DNA of 64,000 bases from Nitzschia sp. pyKryTriq1 (taxonomy: Eukaryota; Bacillariophyta; Bacillariophyceae; Bacillariales; Bacillariaceae): the NCBI GenBank assembly GCA_956465555.1, contig OY101120.1:1-64000 (forward strand), written 5' to 3'. Shown piece by piece: positions 44,521 through 56,600 of the stretch. The notes beneath the pieces were generated by a model, which did not search any database, was not told where the DNA came from, and saw only the letters and a program-made list of their open reading frames with translations. Both the position numbers and the translations under genes were made by a program. Every line of letters starts with the position of its first letter. Position 1 is the stretch's first letter.

Positions 44521-47149
44521 CAACAGTATTAGTAGTAAGCAAAAGATTATTCCCATTACGGTCCTTTCGGGATTTTTGGGATCGGGCAAAACGACGCTCT
44601 TGCAAAACATGTTGCAAAACAAGCAGGGATTGAAAATTGGAGTCGTGGTCAATGACGTCGCTTCGGTCAATATTGATAGTAAACTTGTGGCCCAACGTGG
44701 CAGTGGCAGTGGCAGCGGTAGTGGCAGCGGTAGTAGTGATGATACTACTACCAGCAATACTATGGTGCAAGCCGACGGCATGGTGGAATTGCAAAATGGA
44801 TGTGCCTGCTGCTCCTTGAGCGATGAATTGTTAACGTCCGTTGCCAATCTAGTCACTTTGAGTGATTTACGGGCGCAATCATCAGGAGAAGAAAATGAAG
44901 AAGAAAATGAAAATGACAGTAATACTGGTAGTTTCAGTGGTTTTGATCATATTGTCATTGAACTTTCGGGTGTGGCCGATCCCAAAGCGATTCGTGCCAA
45001 ATTTCAAGAAGCGACCCTGAATCAAATGCCTCTGATGGAACGCGTCCAATTGGATACCATGGTCAGTCTCATTGATTGTTCGACCTTTGAATCGCACTTT
45101 CAATCGACCCAATTAGCGACACGAACGGAAATGCCAGAATTATTCATTTCTGTGAATGATGCCAATGATACCAATGGTAATGATACGAATGATGAAATGG
45201 TCTTGGAAGATTGGATGAAGGATTTGCCACCCAAATTGTTGGAAACCGTCTTGGCGAGTATGCGACAAGACCGAGACCGAGACGATATTAATGGTGGAGA
45301 GCCGGAAGGGGTGGCTGATTTACTCACCTCGCAAACGGAAACGGCCGATTTGGTCATTCTCAACAAGCAAGATTTGTTGTTGAGGATCCTTCCAGAGAAC
45401 AAAAATAATAATGATGATGAGAATGATAATGGCGCTACCGGTACTACCACCGGTACTACTACTTCTACTACTACCGAATTGGCGAGATTGAAGGAAATTG
45501 TATCGGCCTTGAATCCACGAGCCAAAGTTCTCACGACATCCTTTGGACAAGTCGATTTACAACAAGTCTTGGGAGTGGCGGGGGGATTGGGTGTCGCCAT
45601 GGCAGGTGCCGTCGATGATCATCGAGACTATGTCCTGGCCGCAACAACAACAACCACAACAACAACACGTCGTGCTGCTTCCGCTACCACTGCTACTGCT
45701 ACCAAAGAGAAAGATTGTATGGATGCCGATTGTACGGATCCGACTCATGATCATTCGCACTCGCATGACCATGGTGCAGCTGCTACAGCTGCTACAGATG
45801 CACCTTGTGCCGAGCCCGAGTGTACGGATCCGACTCATGATCACTCGCACTCGCATGACCATGGTGCAGCTGCTACAGATGCAGCTTGTACCGAACCTAC
45901 TACTTGTACCGATCCGACTCATGATCACTCGCATTCTCACAATCACGGCGCAGCTGCTACAGATGCAGCTTGTGCCGAACCTACTACTTGTACCGATCCG
46001 ACTCATGACCATTCGCACTCTCATGACCATGGCGCAGCTGCTACAGCTGCCGCGTGTGCCGAGTCCGAGTGTACCGATCCGACTCATGATCATTCGCACT
46101 CTCATGACCATGGTGCAGCTGCGGCTTGTGCCGAACCTACTACTTGTACCGATCCGACTCATGACCATTCGCACTCTCATGACCATGGCGCAGCTGCTAC
46201 AGCTGCCGCGTGTGCCGAGTCCGAGTGTACCGATCCGACTCATGATCATTCGCACTCTCATGACCATGGTGCAGCTGCGGCTTGTGCCGAACCTACTACT
46301 TGTACCGATCCGACTCATGACCATTCGCACTCTCATGACCATGGCGCAGCTGCTACAGATGCCGCTTGTGCCGAGTCCGAGTGTACCGATCCGACCCATG
46401 ATCATTCGCACTCTCACAATCACGGTCGTGGTGCTAGTAGTAGTAGCGCCGATGCTGCCACGGCTAATACGGCTACCTTTGTGGGAATCGGATCCTTTGT
46501 GTATCGAGCCCGACGTCCCTTTCATCCTGGAAGACTTGTTTCGTTTTTGCGTCATCTTCCAGTCGTTCGTGGCATTCCACCACCTCCGATGAACGAGGAG
46601 CAAGATCAAGATACTGAAAGCAGCATTATTACTATTTCCAAAGAGACTCAAGCGACCTTGAAACAATGCTTGCGTAGCAAAGGGTTTGTATGGTGTGCCA
46701 ATTCACATACCGATGCTCTGTATTGGAGTCATGCCGGAGCGACCTTTGAATTGTCGTGCTTGGGACAATGGTGGGCGACCCTGCCACGAGATCAATGGCC
46801 GCCGGGTGTGGAAGAATATGTCTTGCGGGACTTTGATCGGGTCGATCATAATGATGATAATGATGACTATGATGACGATGAGGATAATGGATCATCATCG
46901 TCTTCTGTCGGAGATCGACGTCAAGAAATTGTCTTTATCGGACCGACCTTGGGAGAAGGAGCGGCGCAACGCATTGTTACGGAATCGTTGGATCAATGCC
47001 TCTTGAATGATAGTGAGTATAAGGAATATCAAGCCATTGTCAAGAAGAACAACAAGAAGAAGGATAGCGGCGGCACTGGAGCAACAGCAGAAAACCAACT
47101 CCGAGCACGGTTTGCCAATGTCTTGGAATCCAAATACGTCACGTACTAG
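44330..47149 (+). CDS. COG0523 (CobW/ZNG1-type) GTPase with nine His-rich repeats
   Basis: 939 residues. The start MSMMMMMMMFQQLLR is followed by a VVVVGVLLLSFS hydrophobic run, which could be a signal peptide. G-domain marks: Walker A GFLGSGKTT (81-89), the family metal motif GCACC (Cys 158, 160, 161), the ELSGVADP switch region (about 215), and NKQD (about 345). Residues about 464-701 are nine repeats of 24-30 residues, each with Cys residues and a DPTHDHSHSHDHG core, which should bind Zn or another divalent metal. The CobW C-terminal domain follows (FVYRARRPFHPGRL, GFVWCANSHTDALYWSHAG, QWWATLPRDQWP, EIVFIGPTLGEG). COG0523 proteins deliver metal to client enzymes using GTP. A metal chaperone in the secretory path or plastid is inferred. 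Confidence 0.92.
45720..46432 (+). repeat. Coding tandem repeat for His-rich metal-binding units
   Basis: Nine units of about 72-90 bp, each containing GATCCGACTCATGA followed by codons for HSHSHDH. Units 4-5, 6-7 and 8-9 form a near-identical higher-order pair, which points to recent duplication. Confidence 0.92.
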
Positions 47150-47771
47150 TAGTATTTCAAATAAGTAAGGAACTACCGAACTAACGAACTAACTAAATAT
47201 GAGTGTGCATCTTATTTTCTGTAGTAGCTACTTCGAAATTATTCTACAAGTAGTAGTACGAGTAGTAGTAGTAGTGAATAAAATGGTATCACGAAACGAC
47301 GAGTACTCGAACTTTCTGCGTTCTCTACTATACTAGTACTACTTTATGCATTACGATATACTCTACTTCTACTACTAGTAGTAGCTACTCTAGAGTAGAG
47401 CTACCGATTCTACTATACTACACTATTGTCGTCGTTCGGGCGCCAGAGAGCACTTTTTCGCTGCTTTACGCTATGAAGTATCAGTTGTAATAAACGTAGC
47501 AGTAGCATCACTACTTACTATCTCGTCAGAACACTTTTCGTCAGAAGCTTCTTACCGGACTGCTGACTACTACTACTACTAGTAGAGTAGACTGTCGTCG
47601 AAACCCCTCTGGAAACAAGGCTGCCAAAGCTTGTCGCCATTTCTAGCTAGTAGTAGTAGTAGAAGAAGAAGTAGTACTGCCCTCTGCTCTGTACCTGTAG
47701 TACTGGTGGTGGTGGTGATAGTAGTATGATAGCCGACGACTACTACTACTATTATTTCTATTTCTATAGTA
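47150..47771. other. Convergent spacer with dispersed repeat fragment
   Basis: It is rich in CTA/TAG blocks (47245-47275, 47365-47400, 47566-47590, 47645-47680) and holds the truncated dispersed repeat copy C at 47431-47474. No gene is seen. Confidence 0.55.
47431..47474 (+). repeat. Dispersed repeat family, truncated copy C
   Basis: It keeps only the right-hand blocks: CGTTCGGGCG, then GCACTTTTTCGCTGCTTTAC, which is identical to copy A over the last 20 bases. Confidence 0.75.
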
Positions 47772-49800
47772 TTATATTATGGATCCGTAGGAACCATCCG
47801 CCGAATCACTATGATCTGAGGAGGATGATGATGCTACGAGTTGGTGAAAGTCGTGTTGATGATGATCATCATCATCGTCATTGTCGTAGTCGTCGCCGCC
47901 ATCTTCCGGGACGACTACTACTCGAGCATTGGCTCGTTCCGATGGCAACGCCAATGCCACTCCTACCGCTACTAGATACAGCATTCCGGCAAAGACAAAC
48001 ATGGCACCGGGTCCAACGGCCGACGATTTGAATTGGCGGTACACGAATCGTAATGCGACGGGACCGACCCCCGACGCTAAGGCTTGCAAGGAATAGAGTG
48101 CACCTTGAATTCGACCCTGTTCGGTCACGGCGACATTATTGGCTTTAATGGCCGAAATGGTAGGAAAGGCCATGCCCGTCAAGGCCGACAAGGCGACTGC
48201 TGCATAAATGGTAGTTTTGTTGCGAGCCAGACCGTACATGATATTGTCCATGGCACCGACCAAGAAACAAAAAGCGATGACGAGACGTTCTCCGATGCAA
48301 TCATTCAAGGGTTTCAAGAGGACGCCTTGAGCGAGTAGGCCCATGATGCCAATAATCAAAAACATGACACTGACATCTTGCGTGGTAAAGCTGAGTCGTT
48401 CTTCCAAATAGTAGACGAGGAGGACGGAATCGCCCGAGGAGACCATACCACTAAAGAATGCCAATAAACTGATCAATCGAAAGAAGGAATCGCGATTGAG
48501 AATGGACATTTCACGAATCGGACGCAACAGAACTCGTATGGCAGTTCTTCGAAAGGTTCGAGATGAATGCCAGAATCTTCGAGCTGCAGTTGTACATCTA
48601 CTACTAGTAGTAGTAGTAGTAGTAGTAGCATAGTTCTCGGTGTTGGTGTTGTTGTAGTAGTCTTGATCTTCTTCTTCGTCCATAGCTTCTTGCCGTAGAG
48701 CTTCGAGTTCTCGTCGTGCCTTGGTCTCGATCGCCACAGCCGGTGGTAATGTTTCTGGTACCATCCAGATGGTCAAGATCAATCCGAGCACGACCATGAG
48801 AAAACTCATGAACGACAATTGGATATTGGATAGAAAAAAGGCGAGAATGGGCGAGAGTGAAAATCCCAACATGAATCCTGCCAATAACAATCCAATGCCA
48901 GGAGCACGAAAGCGTTGGGGCAAGACATCGGCCAGAGCCGACAGTGCAATGGCGACCCAATTGACAAGTCCAGTGGCGGCATGACATCCATAATACCACC
49001 AAGGCGACATGTCGGGAAGTAACTGCATCAAGAATAGCATAAAGGGTGACATTAATCCCATGAGCAATCCCAGTATTAAAATTCCTAGTAGTAGTAGTAG
49101 TAGGATAGGAAAGAATAGAACAGAATAATAGAAGAGAGAACGTAAGAGTCTTCAGTCGAGAACAACAAAAAGATTGCCGTATCATCCAGCATAACAGTCA
49201 GTCCTATTATGGCATCTTCCAGTACGTACCTTTTCTTCCATATTCATCACTCAACGATCCAATCATGGAAGACGTGACAAAGGTAAATCCATTGGAAATG
49301 AGATTGGCCACAGCGGCCGCCTGTTGAGCATCGGCACTTCCTTCAAAACAGGCTTCCGGCTTTTCGGCAATCGCATACGTCGAACAAGAACCATATTCCG
49401 TGTTGTCGTATCCATGGCGGAGCCGGGCAAACCGATCCGCCATGACGGCGGGCACGACACCAATCGTACATCCCAACCCAATCGCAATCAACATCATGAT
49501 CAAGGTAATTTGCGGAGGTCCCTGGGTCTTGGCGAATTGCACAATGAATGACTCTCTCCTTACGACACTCGGTCGAATCCCTCGTGGACGATGATCGGCC
49601 GCCATGTCTTGCTCGAGCATTGTTGTGGATGCTGGAGAAAACTGAACGCGACTACTACTTGTACTATTAGTAGTAGTAGTCGATCTTCGGGGTGCTGCTC
49701 CTGCTGCTGCTCCTGCAGGTTCATCGTCAAAGGTGTCCGTATCGGGAGGAGAAGTGCCCATGGCTTGTCGTCGTAGAGAGTCTTGTTGTTGCGGTGGCAT
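47772..49800 (-). CDS. Major facilitator superfamily transporter
   Basis: Exons 49800-49230 and 49084-47772; the intron (GTACGT...CTACTAG) joins SDEYGRKG to ILILGLLMG in frame, giving 627 residues. I chose the ATG at 49800 (MPPQQQDSLRRQA); the frame is open to 49857 but that extension looks like leader sequence. Residues 1-90 are polar. About twelve hydrophobic segments follow. The MFS loop 2-3 motif is visible as SLSDEYGRKG, split by the intron. A charged central loop (about 285-360, with poly-Thr) separates the halves. The second half includes LISLLAFFSGMVSSGDSVLL, VMFLIIGIMGLLAQGVLL and GMAFPTISAI. It resembles the TetA/hippocampus-abundant-transcript-like branch. The C-terminal tail is Asp/His/Ser-rich. 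The substrate is unknown. Confidence 0.85.
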
Positions 49801-50679
49801 TACTCTGTTATTTGAGAGGATCAAGAATATGAATCTTATACTGGAAAGAAAATGCAAAGGGGGTTGGTGAAGACGAGTATAAGTACTCTAGTAGTCTAAC
49901 CGCGAAAGCGAAAAGCGAGCCACTTTGGTTTCGGATGATGATGGACTTGTGCTGCTGGTGCCAGCTAGTACTAGAGGAGGTATCCTTCTTGTAAAGATAA
50001 TGCTCCTTTCTCTGTTTTAGACTGTGGTTGGAGGAAGTAGTGATGAGAAACGACAGAAGAGAATGCATGCATGAATCATCACCACGAATCATCATCATCA
50101 TCATCAATATGTATCACAAAACGCGATGATGACATGGGAACTGCCAAAAGGCGCGCCATAATGCGCCACGTGGTTATGTCGTAGGAAGAAGCACATCGAA
50201 CAATACGCAGAAAGCCACCAACGAACGTCATCGATCGCAGCAAGAGCACGCAGCACATCCCCGCCCGCCAGCGCGCTCGCTTGGCGTGTATGTGTGCGCG
50301 CCTGCGGGGGGTCGATTTTTGGATGGTAAAAAGGGGTCGAGTAAGTATTTTAAAAGTATGTACATCCCCCGTTTGTTCCGGACACTTTTTACGACGACGA
50401 CGAAGATGAACATCATGAATCATGAAGGGATCTCTCTACGAATAGCAGCGACAAAGAGCCTATCTAATTTAGCTACAAAGTACTACCTTGACGACGCTCG
50501 CAATGAATCTCTCTTGCGCCCGAGCTAGCTACTTTACTGGTAGTAGTAGAGTAGACGTGCAGCCTCGAATCAAATAACCAAGCAACGCGATAGCTATAAA
50601 AGCAACAATGACACTGAAAATACCTTCGTGAAGAATCATCATAACTAGTAGTACTACTACAACTCTTGCTTGCTAGCAG
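49801..50679. other. Spacer downstream of the bromodomain gene
   Basis: It runs from the MFS start to the bromodomain gene stop. It holds an ATCATC run (50086-50105), a CGAC run near 50392, and TAG blocks at both ends. Short frames show no domain and are not called. Confidence 0.5.
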
Positions 50680-53600
50680 CTAGCTAGTAGTAGACCTTCG
50701 ACTTCGCCTGAACGTGGAATTATCCAGCGATGATTTGGATTCTTGTTGGGGATCGCGCTTGAGTGATGAAGATCTACCACGCCTTTTCTTCGAATCATCA
50801 TCGGTGGCACCATCACCAACACCATCATCCTCGATAGTGATTATTGAGGTCGGGCTCGTCTCGTCCTTCGTAACCCTCCGGCGCTTTTGGGTAGAAGTCT
50901 TCTCGTCAGAAAGCGAAGAATTCGAGGTGAGGCTCTTTCTCTTGTTCCTGCCTGCCTTGGTTCCTTGAAAGCTGCCATCGTCGAGCAGTGTCTGCTGGGT
51001 CGAAGCGGCCGAAGGCCGACGTACTTTCTTCTCTGCTGGTTGCTCCATCTCGAGCGCACCAGCGGTCCCAGGACTGCCATCACGATTATTCCCCTCATCG
51101 GAAAACGTGACCTTCACTCGTACAGATGATGACGTCGTCACCCCATTCTTCTTGCTTGGCCTACCCGGCTTCTTGATCATCAAGGTCGCGATTCCAACAT
51201 CCGTCTCCACTAGACCGATCGACGTTTGGATAGTAGTTGGTCGGCCACGTTTCTTGGAATTCGTCTTGTCCAATGATGATCCTTTCTTGATCTTCTTCGC
51301 TTTTGCGCCGGCGGGATCACTTACTTTCTTCCTTGGACCGGAAGACGGACCTGCTGGTTGCTCCCTCTCGAGTGCACCAGCGGTCCGAGGACGGCTACTA
51401 GCAGGAGCATTCCCCTCATCGGAGAACGTGACCTTCACTCGTACAGATGATGACGTCGTCGCCCCATTCTTCTTGCTTGGCCTACCCGGCTTCTTGATCA
51501 TCAAGGTCGCGATTCCAACATCCGTCTCCACTAGACCGATCGACGTTTGGATAGTAGTTGGTCGGCCACGTTTCTTGGAATTCGTCTTGTCCAATGATGA
51601 TCCTTTCTTGATCTTCTTCGCTTTTGCGCCGGCGGGATCACTTACTTTCTTCCTTGGACCGGAAGACGGACCTGCTGGTTGCTCCCTCTCGAGTGCACCA
51701 GCGGTCCGAGGACGGCTACTAGCAGGAGCATTCCCCTCATCGGAGAACGTGACCTTCACTCGTACAGATGATGACGTCGTCGCCCCATTCTTCTTGCTTG
51801 GCCTACCCGGCTTCTTGATCATCAAGGTCGCGATTCCAACATCCGTCTCCACTAGACCGATCGACGTTTGGATAGTAGTTGGTCGGCCACGTTTCTTGGA
51901 ATTCGTCTTGTCCAATGATGATCCTTTCTTGATCTTCTTCGCTTTCGCCGCGACGGGGTCACTTATTGGTGCATCTTTTCGAGGGCGAATAACTTTTGCC
52001 GCACCACCTTTGGCTTTCTCGACGACGATGGGCTGCTCCCGGGCTGAATCGGTTGCCACGTTCAAGTTGGAGTTCTTTCGAGGCCTGCCACGTTTCTTCT
52101 CGCCAAGATTTGCCTTTGCGGACGATTTCTTGGTTTCCGAATCAACGCCGACCACAGCTGGAGGCCCAGCGGAACGCCGTACTAATGGCCCAGATGTACC
52201 GGTACTGATCCCTGCATCTTCCTCCGCGTTTTTGAGAGGATACTTTCGCGGTCGACCACGACCACGCTTTTTGGTAGGGTCAGCCGATATTCCTGAAGAA
52301 GAGGCATCGATCTCCGAGGAGTGTTTCCGCTTCAACTGCTGGCTTTGGCTACTCGACTCGGTACGAGATCTGAATGCTTTTCGTTGAAACTTCTGCCAGA
52401 GTTCCAGCAATTCATCGTATTCTAAATCTTCGGAATCGCCGTCTTCATATTCAGCATGGTAGAAAGCTTGAGGGGGATCCTCGGAAGGTGTCGATACGAC
52501 CTTGCCGTTGAATTCTCCAATCTCGGGAAATAACTTGGAAAAAGCGGTGCCGATTGGAAACGTTGCGGGTGGTGGGAACTCCTTTTGGAAACGAATCTCT
52601 AGTAGCTCCTCAAGTAAGGCCTCGAGAGATTTCGCCTGCTCTTCGAATTCATCATCCGTTAAGACCGGTTTGGGCTTCGGTGGCACAGTGGCTTCGACTA
52701 CATCCGGACCAGTAGGAGGTGCTGGATTGGCCGCTGTGGTATCGATTTCAGGCGCGGCACTGCCTTTAGTAGATGGAGGATCTACCACTCCGTTCCCTTT
52801 GGGTTCCGATTCATCTCGTGACGATGGACTTTTGACCGCGTCCGCGCCGTTGGCATTCTTTGAGCTACCATCGACGAGTGGTACTACCATGGACTGATCA
52901 GGTGGGCCAGCGACCGTATTGCTGCATTGATCATGTGCTAGCTGGTTCGCTTCAGAGGCCCGTTTGAGAGCACATTTCTCACAAAACCAATCATCTTCTG
53001 GAATCGCTGAGAGTCCGACGCATTTCGTGTGGACGACATTTGAGCATCCGTCGCAACATAGCACATCACCACTCAATCCACAGATAGTACACCATAGGTA
53101 GTGGCCATCACTCGGGTCAATGGGAAAGTTTGCTTGGACGAAGTTCCACCCAAGTTGAGCACGTGCACAATCTAGCGCCACCGCTTGTTTAGACAGGAAG
53201 GCAGCGGTCTTCAAGGCCTGGCGTGCCCGTGCGAGATCTTCCGAGGGGTCTTTCAGAGCTCCATCTTCCTTATTTTGAAGGTGGCCGCCTGGTGGAGAAT
53301 TCGGCCCACGGTCTCCGACAGTCCGAAAAGGAGAGTCGCCGCCAGATGCTTGAGCCGCTGCTTTGAAAGGAGCCAAGAGCCCATCGATACCACCAACGTT
53401 TTTCCAATTCTCGACAAAATCAAAGTCTGGATTTGAATGACTGTGGAGAACACGGCAAGAGTAGAAGGTTTTGTTCCCAACCTGGCATCGGACGCAGGGC
53501 ACTCGCCTCCCAGGCCGGCGAAGGACGACGCGAGCAAGGGCATCGTTGAAATTGTAGTCGTTGAAGCGCAGCGCGATATGATTCATCATTTGATCCGTAG

Positions 53601-56600
53601 AGCGATCCTTGACCTTGACTGTCTCACCATTCACCGTGAGTTTGAGTTTCATAGCTCCCAAGTCTGGGAAGCCATTGAGGCAGGGCTCTCGTCCTGTTGC
53701 TGCGAGCAAATAGCGTATCTGTCTGGCTGCCGCTTGCAATTCTTCGTTGTCCGTAATCGATCCTAACTCTGCCGACATCGAGACTTCATTCGCTGCACGA
53801 GAAGATTGCCTAGCGGCCAGGCCAAAAAGTTTCTCAACATGCCTCGTCTCGCTGACAGACAGGATGGCCTTGATTATAGAATGAGCAGGATGAGTCAAAA
53901 AGCGAGGAGAAACAGTCTTGAAAGGTTTTTGTTGGACGTACCATAGCATACAGCTTTCTTGCAACTTCAATCTTCGAGATGAGGCTCCGTTCTTCCTCGG
54001 TCCAACTTCCGAGCGAGTCGTCTTCGACAAACGCTGTACCATGTTCAGACAGCGGATCGTTCCCTTTGGACCCATTCAAATAGCTTGCAATCTTGTGCAT
54101 AGAGACTTTCTTTTTCTTTCGTGATGCTGGACCCGACAGTAAAAACAAAGTCGATGCAAGATAAGCCTTCTGTAGATCGTTGATAATGGCTGCGGGCTGC
54201 CGATAGTATCCATTCTTCAGACGCAGCCGCACGAGCTCGAGAGAAAGAGTTGGAAACGGCATCATCGTTTCGTAGTTAGAAAGGCCCGTGTGCTTTCTCT
54301 TGCCGTTTTCTTCCTCGATAGTATCGACCGCCCAAGGAGGCAAGTAGAACGTAGTCGCAAGGCGTCGGATTGCTGGGTCGTCTTCCGTCCTTCGAATGCC
54401 ACGCGTGCTAACAGCTTTGGCGTCAGATTGATCTTGGTCTCCAGAGAGAAGAAGATCTTCGAACGATGGCAGCGTCCTGCTACTCATATTCGCGGTCGTT
54501 GGCAAGGTTAGAGAATGAGCATTTTCCAGCCGAATTCTAGGATCGACATAATCGGGTTCAGTGCCCGATATGCATCGACGCTTCAAAATGTCAAAGCAAC
54601 GAGAAATCGAGCGAATCGAATCAGCGTCGATTCCGCGCCGGAGAGGCGGTCCCGTCGTATTCTCAGAGGCCTCTACGAGAACGGAATCGTTTTCGATATG
54701 TCCAGGAATGGATGGATGATTTTCCCAGGCTGGTCTCAAGAAAGAAACGGGTTCGTGGTGCCAGCAAACGATGTGAAGGCACCCGCGGGCCCACCGATAT
54801 GGGAAACGGAGTTGTATTGCCAAGACGGGTAAAGGAGCTTCGGAATAGTTCTCCTTGTCGTCTTCTTTTTCTGCAGGAAAAGTGACGTGAACGGAAACCA
54901 CAGTTGCTTGCAGCCAGCAAGCATCGAGTTGTGCCACTGAAGGTGCAGTGTCAGAGTCGTCGACATCGAATGTGGGAAGGGCGCACTGGTCAGGTGATAG
55001 TCTCGTCTGGTGGTTTGCCACGAAACTCGAATGTAAGGAACGGGAATACAACACACTATCACCACTTTGTGGGATCCAAAATGTCTCGCTTGATCTCTCC
55101 TTCTTTTTGGAGCTTTCGTTCAAGATCGGCGAGCCTCCGTCCGAGGTAGAATCGGGTAATATCGTATTCAGCCATTTTCGATTCAGTGGTCCAAGGTAGG
55201 GCGTGTTCACGTTGTAAGGAATGGACGTCACCTTCTTCGATGGAGCAGAAGTGCTGCCTGTTGCACCCGTCGTCTCTAGCACCAGGCCCAGTTGCTTCCG
55301 ATCAAGCGCAACTAGTATTTCAGTATTTCGTTCCTCTTGATGTTTTAGGAAAACACTAAATATCTGTTTCTTGAGTGCCATGACGAGATTAGAGCACTCT
55401 GCCACAAGCGGAGAGTCGGGGCTGTTGTAAAGCATGCAGTTGTCCAATATGGCTTGAACGTCAGTCAGCAGCGAGTCGACGGATGTGTAGTAACAGTAGT
55501 CATGCTTTTCATTTTGATCCAATCGCGCGAGGATCCGATCAAAGTGCATTCCAACTGGAACGGCACAGTAGTAGCTAGGAGCCACGTCTTCAGTTACCAA
55601 CCCAACAAAAGTAGAGGACTCGGTTCGACTTTCTATAAATGTCTGTACAGCGAATCGAAGCTTGACTCGCAAGGAACGTTCCAGATGATGCGGTACGCCT
55701 TGTGTTAGACGCTGCTTGGCAAATGAGGAAACATGATGGGCGAATCCCACTCGGCTGCTCTTTTTGGTAGTAGACCTGAGCTTCCAGCCGCATGTATAAT
55801 CAATCTTCCGATGGAAAGCTTCACGGCGGATCCCAACACCCTCATATAGAGGTAGAGTGCTTCGAATGAAGTTGAGCAAGGAACAGCTTCCGTCAGAATT
55901 ATCGCTCCCGTTAGAAGGACAGATCGAATCTGAATCATTCGCGGCAGAGTCTTTCACGAAAATAGTCAACAGGTCAAGGACAAAGGCAGCTTCTTCGGGA
56001 GGCAAGATCGTCTTGGATGCCAAAGAGGAAGCTGACCATGGGATTGTGAGCGCGTCTTCCATCGTCGCAATCGTGAAGTCGTCCCCCGAGAGCTTTGACA
56101 GCAGACCTTGAATGCAAGAGACCTTGTCAGCGAGACGAAAGGATCCGAAGGAGCTTCCGATGGGACGAAATTCACAAATCTTCCCCTTGGTGTTGCCCTC
56201 TGTGGTGGAGATGTTTCCCACCCAGCTTGACTCTACCGAATCGCCAATAGCCATCGAGTGCGTCTTGGCGTAGGCCCATGCGAAAGGAACAAGAAATGGT
56301 GAAGCCTCGGTCGATGGAAATGTAATGACAGAAAATGTAGGAGCCAAGGATAGTTCGGCTTCTTCCTTGGGCGCTCCCCGTTCGTCGTCCCATTCGGGAG
56401 GTATAGTGGGAGTCAACGGTTGGAGTTGAAGACAAAGGCGGATCATTGGACGCCCATGCTTCGCCTTGAAAGCATTCATCTTGTGTCCTGGAACCGACCA
56501 TGTGACATTGCCTTCCCGGTCTATCTTTTTGAACTCCAAGTTGGGATCGTAGGGAAACTCGGCATGACTTTGCTCAACCCGACAAAGAATGGGATATTGC

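Noticed and set aside
45543-46666. Two long frames (349 and 369 codons) overlapping the His-rich repeats on both strands
   Set aside because: They exist because the coding repeat has periods divisible by three; only the GTPase frame has conserved domains on both sides.
51107-52387. Long plus-strand frame (426 codons) opposite the AT-hook repeats
   Set aside because: It is the antisense shadow of a 321-bp in-frame repeat; the minus strand has AT-hook, PHD and bromodomain motifs, while this side has none.
50680-54075. PHD/AT-hook frame as a gene separate from the bromodomain frame
   Set aside because: A 73-bp intron with GTACGT donor and ATCAAG acceptor joins the frames in phase; the ATG at 54075 lies inside upstream coding sequence in another frame.
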